From Dipteris shenzhenensis (Eukaryota; Polypodiophyta; Polypodiopsida; Gleicheniales): a stretch of DNA of 64,000 nt. Every line of letters starts with the position of its first letter. Position 1 is the first letter of the stretch. A program made the position numbers and the translations under genes. Location of the stretch: the NCBI GenBank assembly GCA_047967505.1, contig CM106538.1. One strand, written 5' to 3'. The notes beneath the pieces are model-generated. The model ran no database searches. It worked only from the letters and a program-made list of their open reading frames with translations, and was not told the origin of the DNA. Of this stretch, positions 43,415 to 55,560 are shown in pieces.

Positions 43415-44296
43415 TCTTCTTGCCTTGTTGATGGACACCATCCATTACAGAAACTCATCCAGATTCTTACCATGCTTCATCAAACTCATCCCAACTCTTG
43501 GGATAGAGAGTGCCTTGTTAATACTCTTTTATCAACAAGGAATCCCAACCTTTGGGATAAAGACTTTCCCGGTACTTCCAAGTTCCCACCACCACGAGGT
43601 AGGGGTTATTGTACTAGGCAATGCCCATGGTGGTTTAAATGTTTTAGATAAACTCTAATCCAATCTTCTTGCCTCGTTGATGGACACCATCCATTACGGA
43701 AACTCATCCAGATTCTTACCATGCTTCATGAAACTCATCCCAACTCTTGGGATAGAGAGTGCCTTGTTGATACTCTTTTATCAAACAAGGAATCCCAACC
43801 CTTGGGATAAAGACTTTCCTGGTACTTCCGGGTTCCCACCATCACAGGATAGGGGTCATTGCACTAGGCAATGCCCATGGTGGTTCAAATGTTTTCTCTA
43901 ATCAAACTTATTGCCTTGTTGATGGACACCATCCATTACAGAAACTCATCCAGATTCTTACCATGCTTCATGAAACTCATCCCAACTCTTGGGATAGAGA
44001 GTGCCTTGTTGATACTCTTTTATCAACAAGGAATCTCAACCCTTGGGATAAAGACTTTCCCAGTACTTCCGGGCTCCCACCACCACGGGTAGGGGCCATT
44101 GCACTAGGCAATGCCCGTGGTGGATCAAATGTTTTAGATAAACTCTAATCCAATCTTCTTGCCTTGTTGATGGGCACCATCCATTACGGAAACTCATCCA
44201 GATTCTTAGCATGCTTCATAAAACTCATCCCAACTCGTGGGATAGAGAGTGCCTTGTTGATACTCTTTTATCAGCAAGGAATCCTAACCCTTGGGA

Positions 44297-44542
44297 CTCG
44301 GGGGGATCACTATGTATAAACCCTCTATATCACGTGCGTTCAAGGCCTATTTGTAAAATACCTTATCTATCATTTTTCCATTAATAAAATGTACCCTTTT
44401 TCTATACAAATCTGTAATTTTTTTCCAAAATCCATTTAAAAACTCCCTTATGTAAGTAAATTTTTGTAAATTGTAGATATTAAAAATATCCTTCTGTTGA
44501 ACTCATGTGATAGGGTTACATATGATGACTGACCACCCCGAG
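44297..44542. mobile_element. 246-bp MITE with imperfect inverted ends and 8-bp duplication
   Basis: Ends are CTCGGGGGGATCA (left) and TGACCACCCCGAG (right), pairing at 11 of 13 positions. Flanks are CCTTGGGA (44289-44296) and CCTTAGGA (44543-44550), one mismatch, and removing the element plus one flank restores the satellite phrase CCCTTGGGATAAAGAC. An 8-bp duplication fits the hAT superfamily. The interior is AT-rich and non-coding. Confidence 0.8.
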
Positions 44543-45155
44543 CCTTAGGATAAAGACTTTCTCGGTACTTGCGGGTTCTCACCACCACGGGGTAGGGGTC
44601 ATTGCACTAAGCAATCCCTGTGGTGACTCAAATGTTTTAGGCAAATTACAATCTAATCTTGCTTCTTATTGATGCACTCCATCCATGAAAGAAACTCGTC
44701 TCGATTCTCACCATGCTGCATGTCATCCCAATTCTTGGGATAGAGAGTGCCTTGTTGATATTCTTTTATCAACAAGGAATCCCAACCCTTGGGATAAAGA
44801 CTTTCCTGGTACTTTCGGGTTCCACCACCACGGGGTAGGGGTCATTGCACTAGGCAATGCTCGTGGTGGCTCAAATGTTTTAGGCAAATTACCATCCAAT
44901 CTTGTGTCTTGTTGATGGATACCATGCATGAAAGAAAGTCGTCCCAATTCTTACTATGCTTGGCATGCTTGGTGTTACAAATATTTTAGATAACCCCTAT
45001 AGGAGTAAAAGCGATTCCACTATGAAATGTCTTAGTAATTTTATCTTAATTTATAAATGTAAATTTAAGTTTTTAGGAATGGATTTTTATTGTTTTCATT
45101 CTTTGGTTAAGGAGGGTGTCTTATGTAATATGTTTTACAATTTCAAGAATTTGCA

Positions 45156-48100
45156 ATGGCTGTGCCTGTTCACGAGAAATTCATAGATCATGCTTGGTTT
45201 ATGATGGAGAAGCCAAAGAGCTGCCACCTTGTTATCACTTCAGCGAAAGTGACAAGTCCCAAATTTTCTAGCCAAGCAATTGGAAGTGCTGGAGCTATCT
45301 TGAAGTTGGATGTATTTCCACATGAGGACTTTATGATAGCCATATGTGATGACAACGTGAAGGGTAGCGTGTACTAAAGTTGAGGACAAACTGTAAGAAG
45401 TACTTTATATGAGAAGTTCCAAACTCCACAAAGTATCCATATATAGGTGATGCCTTGAGTTCTCTTAAGGCTATATGGGATGCATTACCAGATATTCAGG
45501 ATGGTCAAGATGGTGGTATACTTGGATCTTCTCAAGATGTTGTACAAGCTTTACCTTCGGGTGCAAACTATAATGAGCAAGGAAAAGAAAAATACATCAT
45601 CAAAGTTTGACGCTCATATATGGAAGCTATTGATGTCCCTTGAAGAGGAGAAAAAAGGCCTCAACTTGAGGTGACCCACACATCAATCGAGCTACTTTAT
45701 TTACCAATCAAAGAAAGTTGGATGAAAAGTTTGGTAGAAAGTTATATGAGGATGCAAGGCAGGTCAAAACACGAGCTCCCAGTAATATCACGCTACGTCC
45801 AATATCATTCAAGAAGCTTGCAAGTGACGATTCAATGTTGTATGATGTGTCTTTCCATACACGTGCAGACTTCTTTACAACATTTCAAGAATTCAGACAG
45901 ATTGACATTGTTCGTGAAGCGGCACTTTATGAGAGCAGATACAAGGATGATGATGAAAAGAAGTATATGCTATCTAGAGATAGATTCCTTGAAAGGTGCA
46001 GGTTTGAGCCCATTGATGGGCAACACTTTTATAAGGCATGTAAAATTGCATTTAAGGAGAGAAGAAGAGGAAACTTACCATCCGAGGAGTATATGCAAAA
46101 GTTTGCAAGAGTCATCGCTTATATTTGTTTGTTCGAAGATGACTCGAAGTATATATTGGAATCCCTCAGGCTCAATAATGAACCTTTTCAAAAGAAGAAG
46201 AAGTCAACTCTTTCAGAGGTTCTTTTAAAAGCAAGAGAGTTATGGATTGGGTGCGGGAAGCCACTACTTTCAAAGGGTAAGAGACCCACTGCGGAGTACT
46301 TAGGAAAGCAGGTGCGATTTTATAGGTGCTTGATAACTGTTGTAAATGATGTTCAGCCAAGTCTTCTAGAAGTTACAAGAGCCATCAATAAATACAAGGA
46401 TTATATGTGCATTGTATTTCGTCTCGAAACAATCTTTCAATGGATTGTGGATTTATGCATTGCATTCGAATCTGGTACGATACCCTTTGAGTCACCTGAG
46501 CACAAGGTAAAGAAGCAGCAGAAAGTAATAAAGGTTATGTCAATTATTTGGTAGAGGCCATTGAGATATAGTACTGATAAAATAGTAAAGGTGGTTCAAT
46601 GCCAAAAGTTACTAAGTGGAGAATGCTTTTTTGGTAAGAAGAGCAAGCACGGAAGCCTTGAAGAAATAGTTAACTACCAGGAAGTAAAGGCTAAAGTTGC
46701 ATATGGAGCATTAAAGTTTTTGCTTCATTCAGATGAAGAGTTGGTGGATCAAAAGTATCAGGTGGACAAGCAAAAAGCATGTGCTCTAGGAAAAATGGTT
46801 GACAAGAATTGGGCCTTGCAATGGATAAAATCATGGGATAAAGATGTAGCACCAACAAAGGAGCTTCGAGCTAAGATGCCTATTTGCGTGGAGCTGATGT
46901 ATGCACATATAAAGTCAAATGCCATGAAAAAGAAGATGCAGCTTCAAGTCCTTAATGAGTCTTTCACATTCTTCTATGACATTGGTTTGTCAAAGGGTAA
47001 TTCAAATTATGTTATTGTCAAGGGAGTCGATACGCAAAGATTTATGGCCGCAATTAGCAGTGAACCTTGGGATAACCCATATGCATTTTTCTTTGATGAA
47101 CTATAGGATCTATCAGTGTCGAGGATTGTTCATCTTATACGAACTGTGATACAAGGCCCTATGGCAAGACAACCAAGAGCAACATTTGTCATGTTTATCA
47201 CAGATGCACAGCGGGATGCATTGCTTGCTAGTTGGAAATCTGCATTCAGGGGTGTCATTGGAAAGGTGTTGCATGTTATGGTTTTGTGGCATGAGCATAG
47301 TTATCATGGTGACACTGGGATCCAAATATTGCAACCCATGATGGTTGCATTTATGCATAGGGGTGATGGTCCATCATTTGAAGTTCCCCAAAGGACTCTT
47401 TAGCTCTTGTTCCAAGAGAGAGAAACATTAAAAATAGTCTCCCCTTCTCTTGATTATCGACATCCAAAGCATCCTTCTCTAATAGAAGAGATGGTAGAAG
47501 CATATCGGCTGAAAGGTTGGAATGTGACATTGTATGGAATGGGGTTAGCTGCAAAGACTGTATTACGAAAAGGAATTGATGTGGTTGTCATTGATGCCCT
47601 CCATCGGATTCAGTACTTTGATACTTACTTCAGTTGCATGCCTACATTCTATGATAAAGAGGGAGGGAGCTCAGATGTGAAATCGAGCAAAAAAGTGCAG
47701 CATGACTCAAGTGAGAAAGTGGTAGAAAATGTAAACTCAACTACTGAGAATGGTAGCTCGACATCTAAGAAATCTGAAACTAATGCTCTACATTAGAGAA
47801 CTTAAACTATGCACAAAGAAGAGAATAGATGAGAGATTGCAAAGGAGCATTGAGGTTCCATTGGTCATAAAAGAAGGCAGCAACAAGAAGGAAGAAAAAC
47901 AAATTGCTGCGGTGGAAGGGAAAGGGAAAGCAATAGAGGTCCAAATGCAGAGCATGAAACCTCAAAAAGAGATTATTTTGAAGGGAGAGGGAAGTGGACT
48001 ACTTAAGGATGTACTAGTAGCAAGAAAAGTAGATGTACTACCAAGTAGTAAGGAGATTGGAGTTGACACCTCGCAGCTTCATCCATGCTATGATGTACTA

Positions 48101-48396
48101 CCAAGAGGTGATGATCCCATACTTGAAAGCTCCCAGAATGGTCTAGAGTAGCTAGAGCCTATACTTGAAAGCACCCAAACTGGTCTACAGCAGCCTATTG
48201 GTCAAGATCTTGGTAGTGAACCTCTCGAGATGGCTACCCATGCACTACTACTACACTGTCTCAAGAAGTGAAATTTGACAAAATATATGATGCCTTGTTG
48301 GATGTAGGCTATAGTTCCATAGAATGAAAAGAGGAAGTTGAACGTCTAAGGAAAGAGGAGCTTGAGAAGTATGAAGAAGGAAAGAATGTGAATTAG
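45156..48396 (+). pseudogene. Broken gene of unknown family; C-terminal half resembles an amino-DNA methyltransferase
   Basis: Pieces: 45156-45377 (MAVPVHEKFIDHAWFMMEKP), 45479-45660 in another frame, then one long frame 45670-47796 with only three TAG stops (46552-46554, 47104-47106, 47401-47403), then a Lys/Glu-rich tail to about 48396 after another frame change (EEVERLRKEELEKYEE). The N-terminal 280 residues of the long frame are unrecognised (RDRFLERCRFEPIDGQHFYK). The later part has DNPYAFFFDEL, then FVMFITDAQRDALLASW, VMVLWHEHSYHGDTG, then RHPKHPSLIEEMVEAYRLKG and VTLYGMGLAAKTVLRKGIDV followed by VVID. That order resembles class-beta N6-adenine/N4-cytosine methyltransferases (DPPY; then HPxxKPxxL; then the SAM-binding GxG), but key residues are altered. 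It is not part of a recognised element. Function uncertain. Confidence 0.5.
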
Positions 48397-48860
48397 AGTG
48401 TCTTTCCTATATGTAAATCCTATTTTGAAATAAAGAAGTTTTTTTGCTTTCTCAACTATGTGTATAAATATTTATTTAACAATTTGTTTTAATGATGTTT
48501 ATGAATATTTTTTACAATTTGTTTAACACTTTAATAATGAACACCAAGACCAATATGATGTCCATGTTTAAATTTAATTTTGGATGTTTTTCAATATATT
48601 TTGGAATAATTTATTCTCGTTGACCAACTGGTGGCAATGTAATTTTATTTTAATATTTCAATGGTGAATATTTTAGCTTACATATTTTAGTTTAACATTT
48701 TTTTGAAAAAAGAAAAAATTGATTATTTTATTGTAATATTTCAATGGGAAATATTTTAGGTTAATTATTTATACCTTAATTCTCATGTGTCTAAGGATCA
48801 AAATTAATCTATGCAAGTGGTTGTGTAAAGTTTTGGCTTAATTCTTTTGTGTTAATATTT
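48397..48860. other. AT-rich spacer
   Basis: T-rich 3' flank of the broken gene with two short repeats (TATTTTAATATTTCAATGG-like at 48640 and 48745). No gene. Confidence 0.4.
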
Positions 48861-49060
48861 TAATGGTCAATACCAATAGCAAGAAGGTGTATGTGTATAC
48901 TGTCTCTCAAAGAGAGATCTTGTCATGTGTCTAAGATCAATATTTGTTTTGAAATATATGGAGAAAAAACCATGGGAGTATGCTATTCAAAAAATTTGGA
49001 CTTGTATTTAGTCCAGTTCTAGAATTGGACTTTAGACAAGTCTAAAAATTCAGAATACTG
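48860..49060 (+). repeat. Dispersed repeat with foldback, copy 1
   Basis: The segment from CAAGAAGGTGTATGTGTATAC through the foldback TTTGGACTTGTATTTAGTCC...GGACTTTAGACAAGTC matches 62270-62665 in inverted orientation. The foldback arms pair at about 19 of 24 positions around a 4-base centre CTAG. Confidence 0.75.
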
Positions 49061-51940
49061 TGTTAAAAGTTCAACGCTCCACACTTTTGAGATGTTTTGT
49101 ATATCATTACCCTGACCAAAAAGCAATGGATAGCCTTGAACACTGCGTATGCTTTTGTGCATGGCTCCACTTTGCCAGTACCTTCACACACGAAGTCAAA
49201 AGAGGACGAGACTTCCTCTCATGCCCATAAAAAGGAGGCCATAGGCTCCTTCTAAGCACCCGTAGGCATATAGTGTTCAACGCATGAATCACAAAAACAC
49301 CGCCTTTTTCTACTTCCTGGACCTCATGGTAGTTTTGCACGTGTTCATCGAACACCCTACAACTTGATGGATATGGCTTGATTGACAGAGGGGCTACAAC
49401 TAAAAAGTAGTAACAAAAGGTTGTTTGAGAGAGTAGACCATCACTAGTTTTTTTATCTCGGTGTATTTCCAGTAAGTTTAGATCAGACTGTGGCTTGATC
49501 TTGTTGGTCACTTCAATGCCTCCCTAGTAGCTGAGATATTTATGACCTTTTCTAGAAAGATAGGCTAACAGTTTTCATGAATTCTTAACTTGAAAAAGAC
49601 TGTGAATATTTGGAAGGAGGACTAATGGAATGGGGATGCTCGACCATGGAATTCTTTATTTCTTTATTTCTTTATTACTATTGGGATTCCCATGTATTCC
49701 TTTAGGAATTTACTCAGCACTATATAAAGCCCTTTATAGGGGTGCGTCAATTTTACGAGCAAAAACCTATGAGCAGATTTATTCGAGCGTGTTTTTCAAG
49801 AGATTTAAAAAATTGTATTTCCTTAGGAAACATGGTTTTTACACACTTATTTTCACTAGAATTAGATTTCTTTATCATAAAAATGTACAGAATTGTCACT
49901 CATTCAATTTTACATAACATAAATTTTCTTGTTCATAGACATCCTTTGTACCCCTGTTATTACCTAAAAAAAAGTATTGAAAAATAATTCCTTTAAGGAA
50001 CATCCCTCATAATCACTCTCAATGTAATAATATTATACATATATAATCACTTATTGAACACATTTATATCAATATGATAAGAGCTTTCTAGTATTTTAAT
50101 AGCATAAATAATAAGATATTTATGGATATGTTTCTAAAGAAGTTTAAATTACTATAAATAAGTATTAATTTGGGCTTATATATCACTCTTATAATAAAGA
50201 TATAATATTTAATACTATATTTACAATATTTTTCAAAATATAACTTCATAGATGTTCTCAAATGGGGTTTTTCGATCAATTTGAGTGGCTGAATGACTAT
50301 ATTTGGACATTTGATGTGAAAGTTATGCCACTTATAAGTGTTGTCCATGGTAGTTTCGGAAGACCTACTTCAAAGGGGTTTTGCTTGCGAAACTACCTTG
50401 ATGGCTTGCTTCAATGAGGTTTCTTTGGATAAATCCTTTCATGAGGGGGGTTTTCAATGTCACCCCCCCCTATTAAGTAAAAGTTGTAAGAAGAATCGTA
50501 AGGGAATTTTCATAGAGAGGTCTACTCTACATGTGGGTTTCTTCAAAAGTCATCCCATTATGTTACTCACCATTCCCAAAGATTCATGTAAAGATTTTTG
50601 TATAAAATGAGCATTGCTATAATACTTTGCATATTTCTAAGGGAAACTATGTTTTGTTCGGATCTATTTTTGTCATATTTTCATATAGTTGGAAGCTTTT
50701 TTTTTCCTTTGCTCGAACGCTCGAAAGATTTTGCTCGAAAAATGCTCATCCCCCCTTTTATAGAATGATCAAACTTCTACATTACAAGAGGTGGGGAGCA
50801 TTTTATTTTAGAGTATTATTGATTAGATTTGGTAATATTGCTCTTGAAATTCATGCAAATTTGAGCTCTCTAGAATTTCTTATAAGCTACATGATTCTTG
50901 TCATGTTTGATATATGATAGCTTTGCTTCACACACGAAGAGCTGGGGCATTATCTTTGGGCCAATGTTCTATAAGATTTCCCTAGGAAGATGGGAAAGAC
51001 TTATATATTTACCAATTATGCTTATCATTTACTGGTTAGACTGGTCTATCGGTGAAGGGAGCTATACCTTTTCAGGATTACTTAAGCTGGCTAATGGAGG
51101 AAGATCCCCCTTGAGAGCTTTCACACTTGGGAGGTTTACAGTAAGCTACACTAGGGATGTTCTTGGGCAATTTCCTTTATGGTTTGAGATTGCTTTCTTT
51201 TGGAGCAAAGGAAATGCCCTTGGAGACTTGATTTTAGATCCCATGCTTATGGAGTTAGCCCATTAGGATTCATCTACCATTCTATATACACTTCATTAAT
51301 ATTATACATGCCAACTGCTTTAAGAATGCCATGATTTTATTAGTGCCAATCTTGATTGAGTGACAGGGATATACAACCGTGTGTCGGCATTGAAGCTTGG
51401 CTTCCACATAAAAAATCTATTGTCCTCACTTTCATTTTTGTTGTGATGGTGCCAGGTGAGTTGGCACACCTCTCCATCGGATTTACAAGTAGAGTCTTGG
51501 CATGGTACTATGGAAAAGGATGTTGGCAACCTTGAAGGATACATGTGGGAGATTTATGATGAGAGATATAGTACTCTCGATCCCATCATGCACGCTTATA
51601 GAAATGTATCTATTAGCAATGAGAACTAAAAATTGAACTACCTTGTAACTTGTTGAATTTAGAAACTATGTTATGGTTTTTAACATTGCGGAAATCGATA
51701 AGGGGTTATTCTCTTGGATTCTAGATTAGAGATGCAGCTAGAAATTACTCTCTTGGATTTTTGATTAGAAATGCAGCTAGAGTAATTAGATAGAATTCTT
51801 CTTACTCAGTGATTCTCTTTGATGCACCCTTAAGCCTTAACATAAATGTAATTATAGTCGTGATGAAACAATGGCTGCCAAGGGCCTTTCAAAGCTATGA
51901 CTAAGAATGTTGAGTAGTGGAGATTGAAATAGTAGGTAAC
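49061..51940. other. Long stretch without a recognised gene
   Basis: Open frames exist on both strands (for example 49107-49511 minus and 50898-51266 plus) but none shows a domain or a conserved copy elsewhere in the window. The text includes short A/T homopolymers and a direct repeat CTTGGATTCTAGATTAGAGATGCAGCTAGA / CTTGGATTTTTGATTAG near 51715-51780. Possible decayed element; no structure established. Confidence 0.3.
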
Positions 51941-52003
51941 ACACACACACACACACACATACACACACACACAACTACATTAATTTTGCTTAAATAATTT
52001 AGC

Positions 52004-52056
<53 letters not shown>

Positions 52057-52085
52057 TACACACACACACATACTCACACACATAC
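51939..52085. repeat. (CA)n and (CT)n microsatellites
   Basis: ACACAC runs at 51939-51974 and 52035-52085, with TCTCTC at 52008-52036. Confidence 0.95.
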
Positions 52086-52383
52086 ACTCCCAATTTATTA
52101 TTTTAAAATTTGCATGCGTTTTCATAAAATTAATATACACACGCTTACACTATCCCATACAAAATTTTTCCTATTTATTAATTATTATTTTTTGCACCAA
52201 CCCCTAATTCTCTCTTGGCACACGCACATGTGGACACATTTTGTCACACACATATACTTTCCCTTTCTCCCCCATTTTTTAATACTAGTTTAAAAAGAAC
52301 CATTTATATAATTATAGAATGATTCACCATTTCTTTTTTTTTTTTTAAAAGGCTTTTTCTACATTAATTTGCTTTGAGATTTA

Positions 52384-55300
52384 TTAGCAAGAATCTAATT
52401 TGGGCTTTATAGAAAAATTTACCCCTTTAATGGGAATGTCCTTCCTCTGCGTCAAACCAAGTGCTAGTCGGTGTTTCTTGAATAGCTCTTTAACGAGTGG
52501 TTTGGTAAAGATGTCTGCAACATTCTCTTTACTATCACAATGCTGCGGTGTGATGTCACGAAGTAACACTCTTTCTCTGATGAAGTGCTATCTGACATCA
52601 AACCTTATTCTCCTTTCCTAGTTCCAACATAACTTGCTGGTTGTTGCATGTAGACTTCCTCGTCTAGATAACCATTGAGAAATGCATTCTTGACATCGAG
52701 TTGATACACATTCCATCTGGCTGAGTGTTGCTAGTGATATCAAGAACCGTATGGAATACATCTTTGCTACTAGAGCATAAGTCTCATCATAGTACTAGCC
52801 ATATTGTTGTGTAAATCCTTTTGCAACTAGTCTGGCTTTGTATCTTTAAATACTCCCATTTGGATTGTACTTCACTTTGTATACCCATTTGTTTGCTATG
52901 GCCTTCTTTCTTGGTGGAAGGTCGCATAATTCCCAAGTATTATTCTTATACAAAGCATCCATTTCTTCATTCATAGCAGTTTGCTATTCTGGCTTGTCTA
53001 TTGCGTCTTCGAAGTACACTGGCTCTTCTATAGTCATGATGGTAATCATAAGAGCATAGTTGGTGGTTTCCACCTAAATTGCTTTGCATTTCTAAGCATA
53101 TGTCAATCTGGCTGGAGGTCTGCTTTCCCTAGTAGACCGTCTGAGCTGCTGTGGCTTTGCTTGGGGTGTTGTTGGCAATTCTTGCTCTTCTTCATCAACC
53201 TGTTCTGTAGATGACTATGAAGTCGATGCTTCCATCTCCTGTGGAGGTGAGGTTTTCCATTCTGATTCCTCATCAAAGATTACATCTTTGGAGATAATGA
53301 CTTTGCGGTTGATGGGATCATACAACTTGTATGCTTTGCTTTCTTCACTGTAGCCAACAACCATGATGCATTTGCATGACTTCGCATCTAATTTCCTACG
53401 ATGATCATCATGTATGTGGGCATATGCTATGCAACCAAATATGCGGAGATGCCCGATGTGTGGCTTGTGTCCAGTGAATGCTTCATAAGGAGTCATACCC
53501 TGTATCGGTTCGATTAAGCAAATAGTTTGTTGTGGCTATTGCTTGTGCCCAATACTAATTTGGAAGATGCTTCTCACTAAGCATTGCTCTAGCACTGTCT
53601 GCTAAAGTCCCATTCTTCCTTTCAGCTCTTGCATTCTGCTGAGGAGTATCTGCATATGTGAATTGTCTTTGAATGCCGTGATTTCTGCAAAAGTTCATGA
53701 ATGCTAAAGACGTATTCACCTCCTTTATTTGATTTCATGACTTTGATCTTTTTGCCTAATTGGTTTTCTACCATGGCTTTGAATTCTTGAAATCCGGAAA
53801 ACACTTCAGATTTCTCTTTTAGAAATTAGAACCAACAATATCTGATGTAGTCATCGATGAAAGTCAAGTAGTAAAGTGAACCATTGATGCTGCGGGTCTG
53901 GGCATAACCCCATACATCTGTATGTATCAAATCAAGAATACCTCGTGTACGAGAGGTATTTCTGACGAAGTTGGTTCGCTTTTGTTTGCCGAAGCAGCAT
54001 GCTTCGCAAACTTTTTTAAGAAACTATAGCTTCCGAATCCCAATTGCCATATTCTGATTCCTGAGATCTAACAAGTACTTGAAGTTGACATGACCATATA
54101 TCTTGTTCTATTTTGAAGATAGTGGCATCTATTGTGGTTGGAGCTGACATGGCATGCTTAGCTAGTATTGTAGCTAGCATTCTGTATAAGCGTCCTTCCT
54201 TGACACCTTTTGCTACTAGCTGACATCTTTTGGATTTGTCTCTGATAGTGCATTCATCACCGTCGAAGATTACTCGATAATGATGTTTCGTCATTTGACC
54301 TACTAACAAGAGGTTCTTGCTGAGCTTCGGAACATAGAGTACATCCTTCACCAATCCTTTTGTACCAGTGAAATTGTTCATAGGGATAACGCCTGTCCCT
54401 TGAACCAGATTTGGTGTATTTTTTGCTATGTAGACATTTTTCTGACCTTCTAATGGCTTCATTTTTGTGAACCATTTCTGATGATTTGTCATGTGAGATG
54501 ATGCACCGCTGTCGATATACCAAGGATCCTATTCCACTTGGTCGACTTGATAGTTGTAATCCTCTTTGGGATTGAAATCAGAGTCTAGGTACACTGTATC
54601 AGTCTGATGCATTTCCTCGCTTGCAAGAAACATATTTTCATGTTCATTTGCAAAATGACTATGACTAGAATGTCCACCACCACGATGATTTCCTCTACCT
54701 CGAAAATTTCCTCGATTACTCCTCGATTGACCGCCTTGGTCGTACTGCTTCTTGTAGCAATCTCTTTCATAGTGGCCAAACTTGTGACAGTAGTTGCACT
54801 GAATGTTTGACACGTTCGTGGATGCATTCCCTTGTCCTTGAAATCTTCCTCGGTTGGAATGATTTCCTCTTTGTTGATTCTGATGTTGCTGATGCTGATT
54901 TTGGCTTTGCTGATGATGACCACTTTTCTGATATGATCTACCTCTACTCTGCCTCTGCCTCTACTTCTGTCTGAAGCTGTGAATGCTTGATCATTAGAAT
55001 GACCTTTGCGTGCTTGAATTGCTTGAGTTTTGAGTTCTTCACCAAGTAGGACTAACTGAAGTTCTTCCACTGTCGGAGTTTACCATTGGATGGCAATACT
55101 CTGGACTAGATTTTCATATTCCTCTCCTAGTCCATTCAAGATGACTTGAACCATTTTTGCGGGGTTCATAGTCTCTCCTGCTGCTGCAAGTTGATTGTTG
55201 TAGTCTTTTATGCGGAGTACATAAGCATGACTGGTTTCACTGCTGTTGTGAAAACTCCGGTCGATTTGATTTCTCAAGGTGAGAATCCTAGATGTGTTCT

Positions 55301-55560
55301 TAGACTCGTAGAGAGCTGCAAACATATCCCATGGTTCTTTCGATGTCTTGACTGTGTTGAACTGTCCTAGCATGACATCTTGCACATTCTACTTGATCAG
55401 ATGATAGGCGTACTTGTCTTTCTTATCCCATTCCACTTGAGCTCCGGCAATGGCACGATCTGCTACAGGTGCGAAAACTTTGTGTAGCTGTATATCCCAT
55501 TGTAGATCCTGTTGGTGGTGCTGTCATAGATATGGTGCAAGAAATGTACTCAAAAGTGTC
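52384..55560 (-). pseudogene. Decayed Copia retrotransposon gag-pol
   Basis: Minus-strand order: Gag UBN2 (55385-55080, EPWDMFAALYESKNTSRILT), Gag rest after a TAA at 55080, zinc knuckle CNYCHKFGHYERDC (about 54795), a TAG at 54529, protease WYIDSGASSHM (54520-54490), GAG-pre-integrase (VPKLSKNLLLVGQM), integrase with HTDVWG (about 53895), then MKSNKGGEY near 53710 where SDNGGEY is usual, so the second catalytic Asp is Asn. The integrase C-terminus is at 53496-53215. The reverse transcriptase keeps only its first part (NKWVYKVKYNPNGSI, RYKARLVAKGFTQQYG) and then jumps at about 52620 to the end of RNase H (ERVLLRDITPQHCDSKENVA). The YVDD core is deleted. No LTR pair was identified. Confidence 0.87.

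Larger units (their letters stand above)
41172..45000 (+). repeat. Roughly 245-bp tandem satellite, eight visible copies, twice interrupted
   Basis: Unit starts (GATTCTTACCATGCTTCAT) fall at about 41172, 41421, 43462, 43711, 43953, 44201, 44703 and 44946. Spacings between uninterrupted neighbours are 242-249 bases. Each unit has CCTTGTTGATA and TATCAACAAGG as a stem-loop, the palindrome TCCCAACCCTTGGGA, and CCACCACGGGGTAGGGGTCA. The array is split by a truncated Copia Gag insertion (41631-43414) and a MITE (44297-44542). Open frames through the units are by-products of the repeat. At the right end the copies become degenerate. Confidence 0.9.

Noticed and set aside
41384-44915. Repeated 60-120-codon frames in the satellite array
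   Set aside because: They recur with the unit period and shift frame between units; a satellite explains them.
41172-45000. CRISPR-like array
   Set aside because: The repeats are contiguous ~245-bp units without unique spacers, in a plant nuclear context.
51901-52140. Cys-Val-rich small protein
   Set aside because: Entirely a translation of (CA)n and (CT)n microsatellites.
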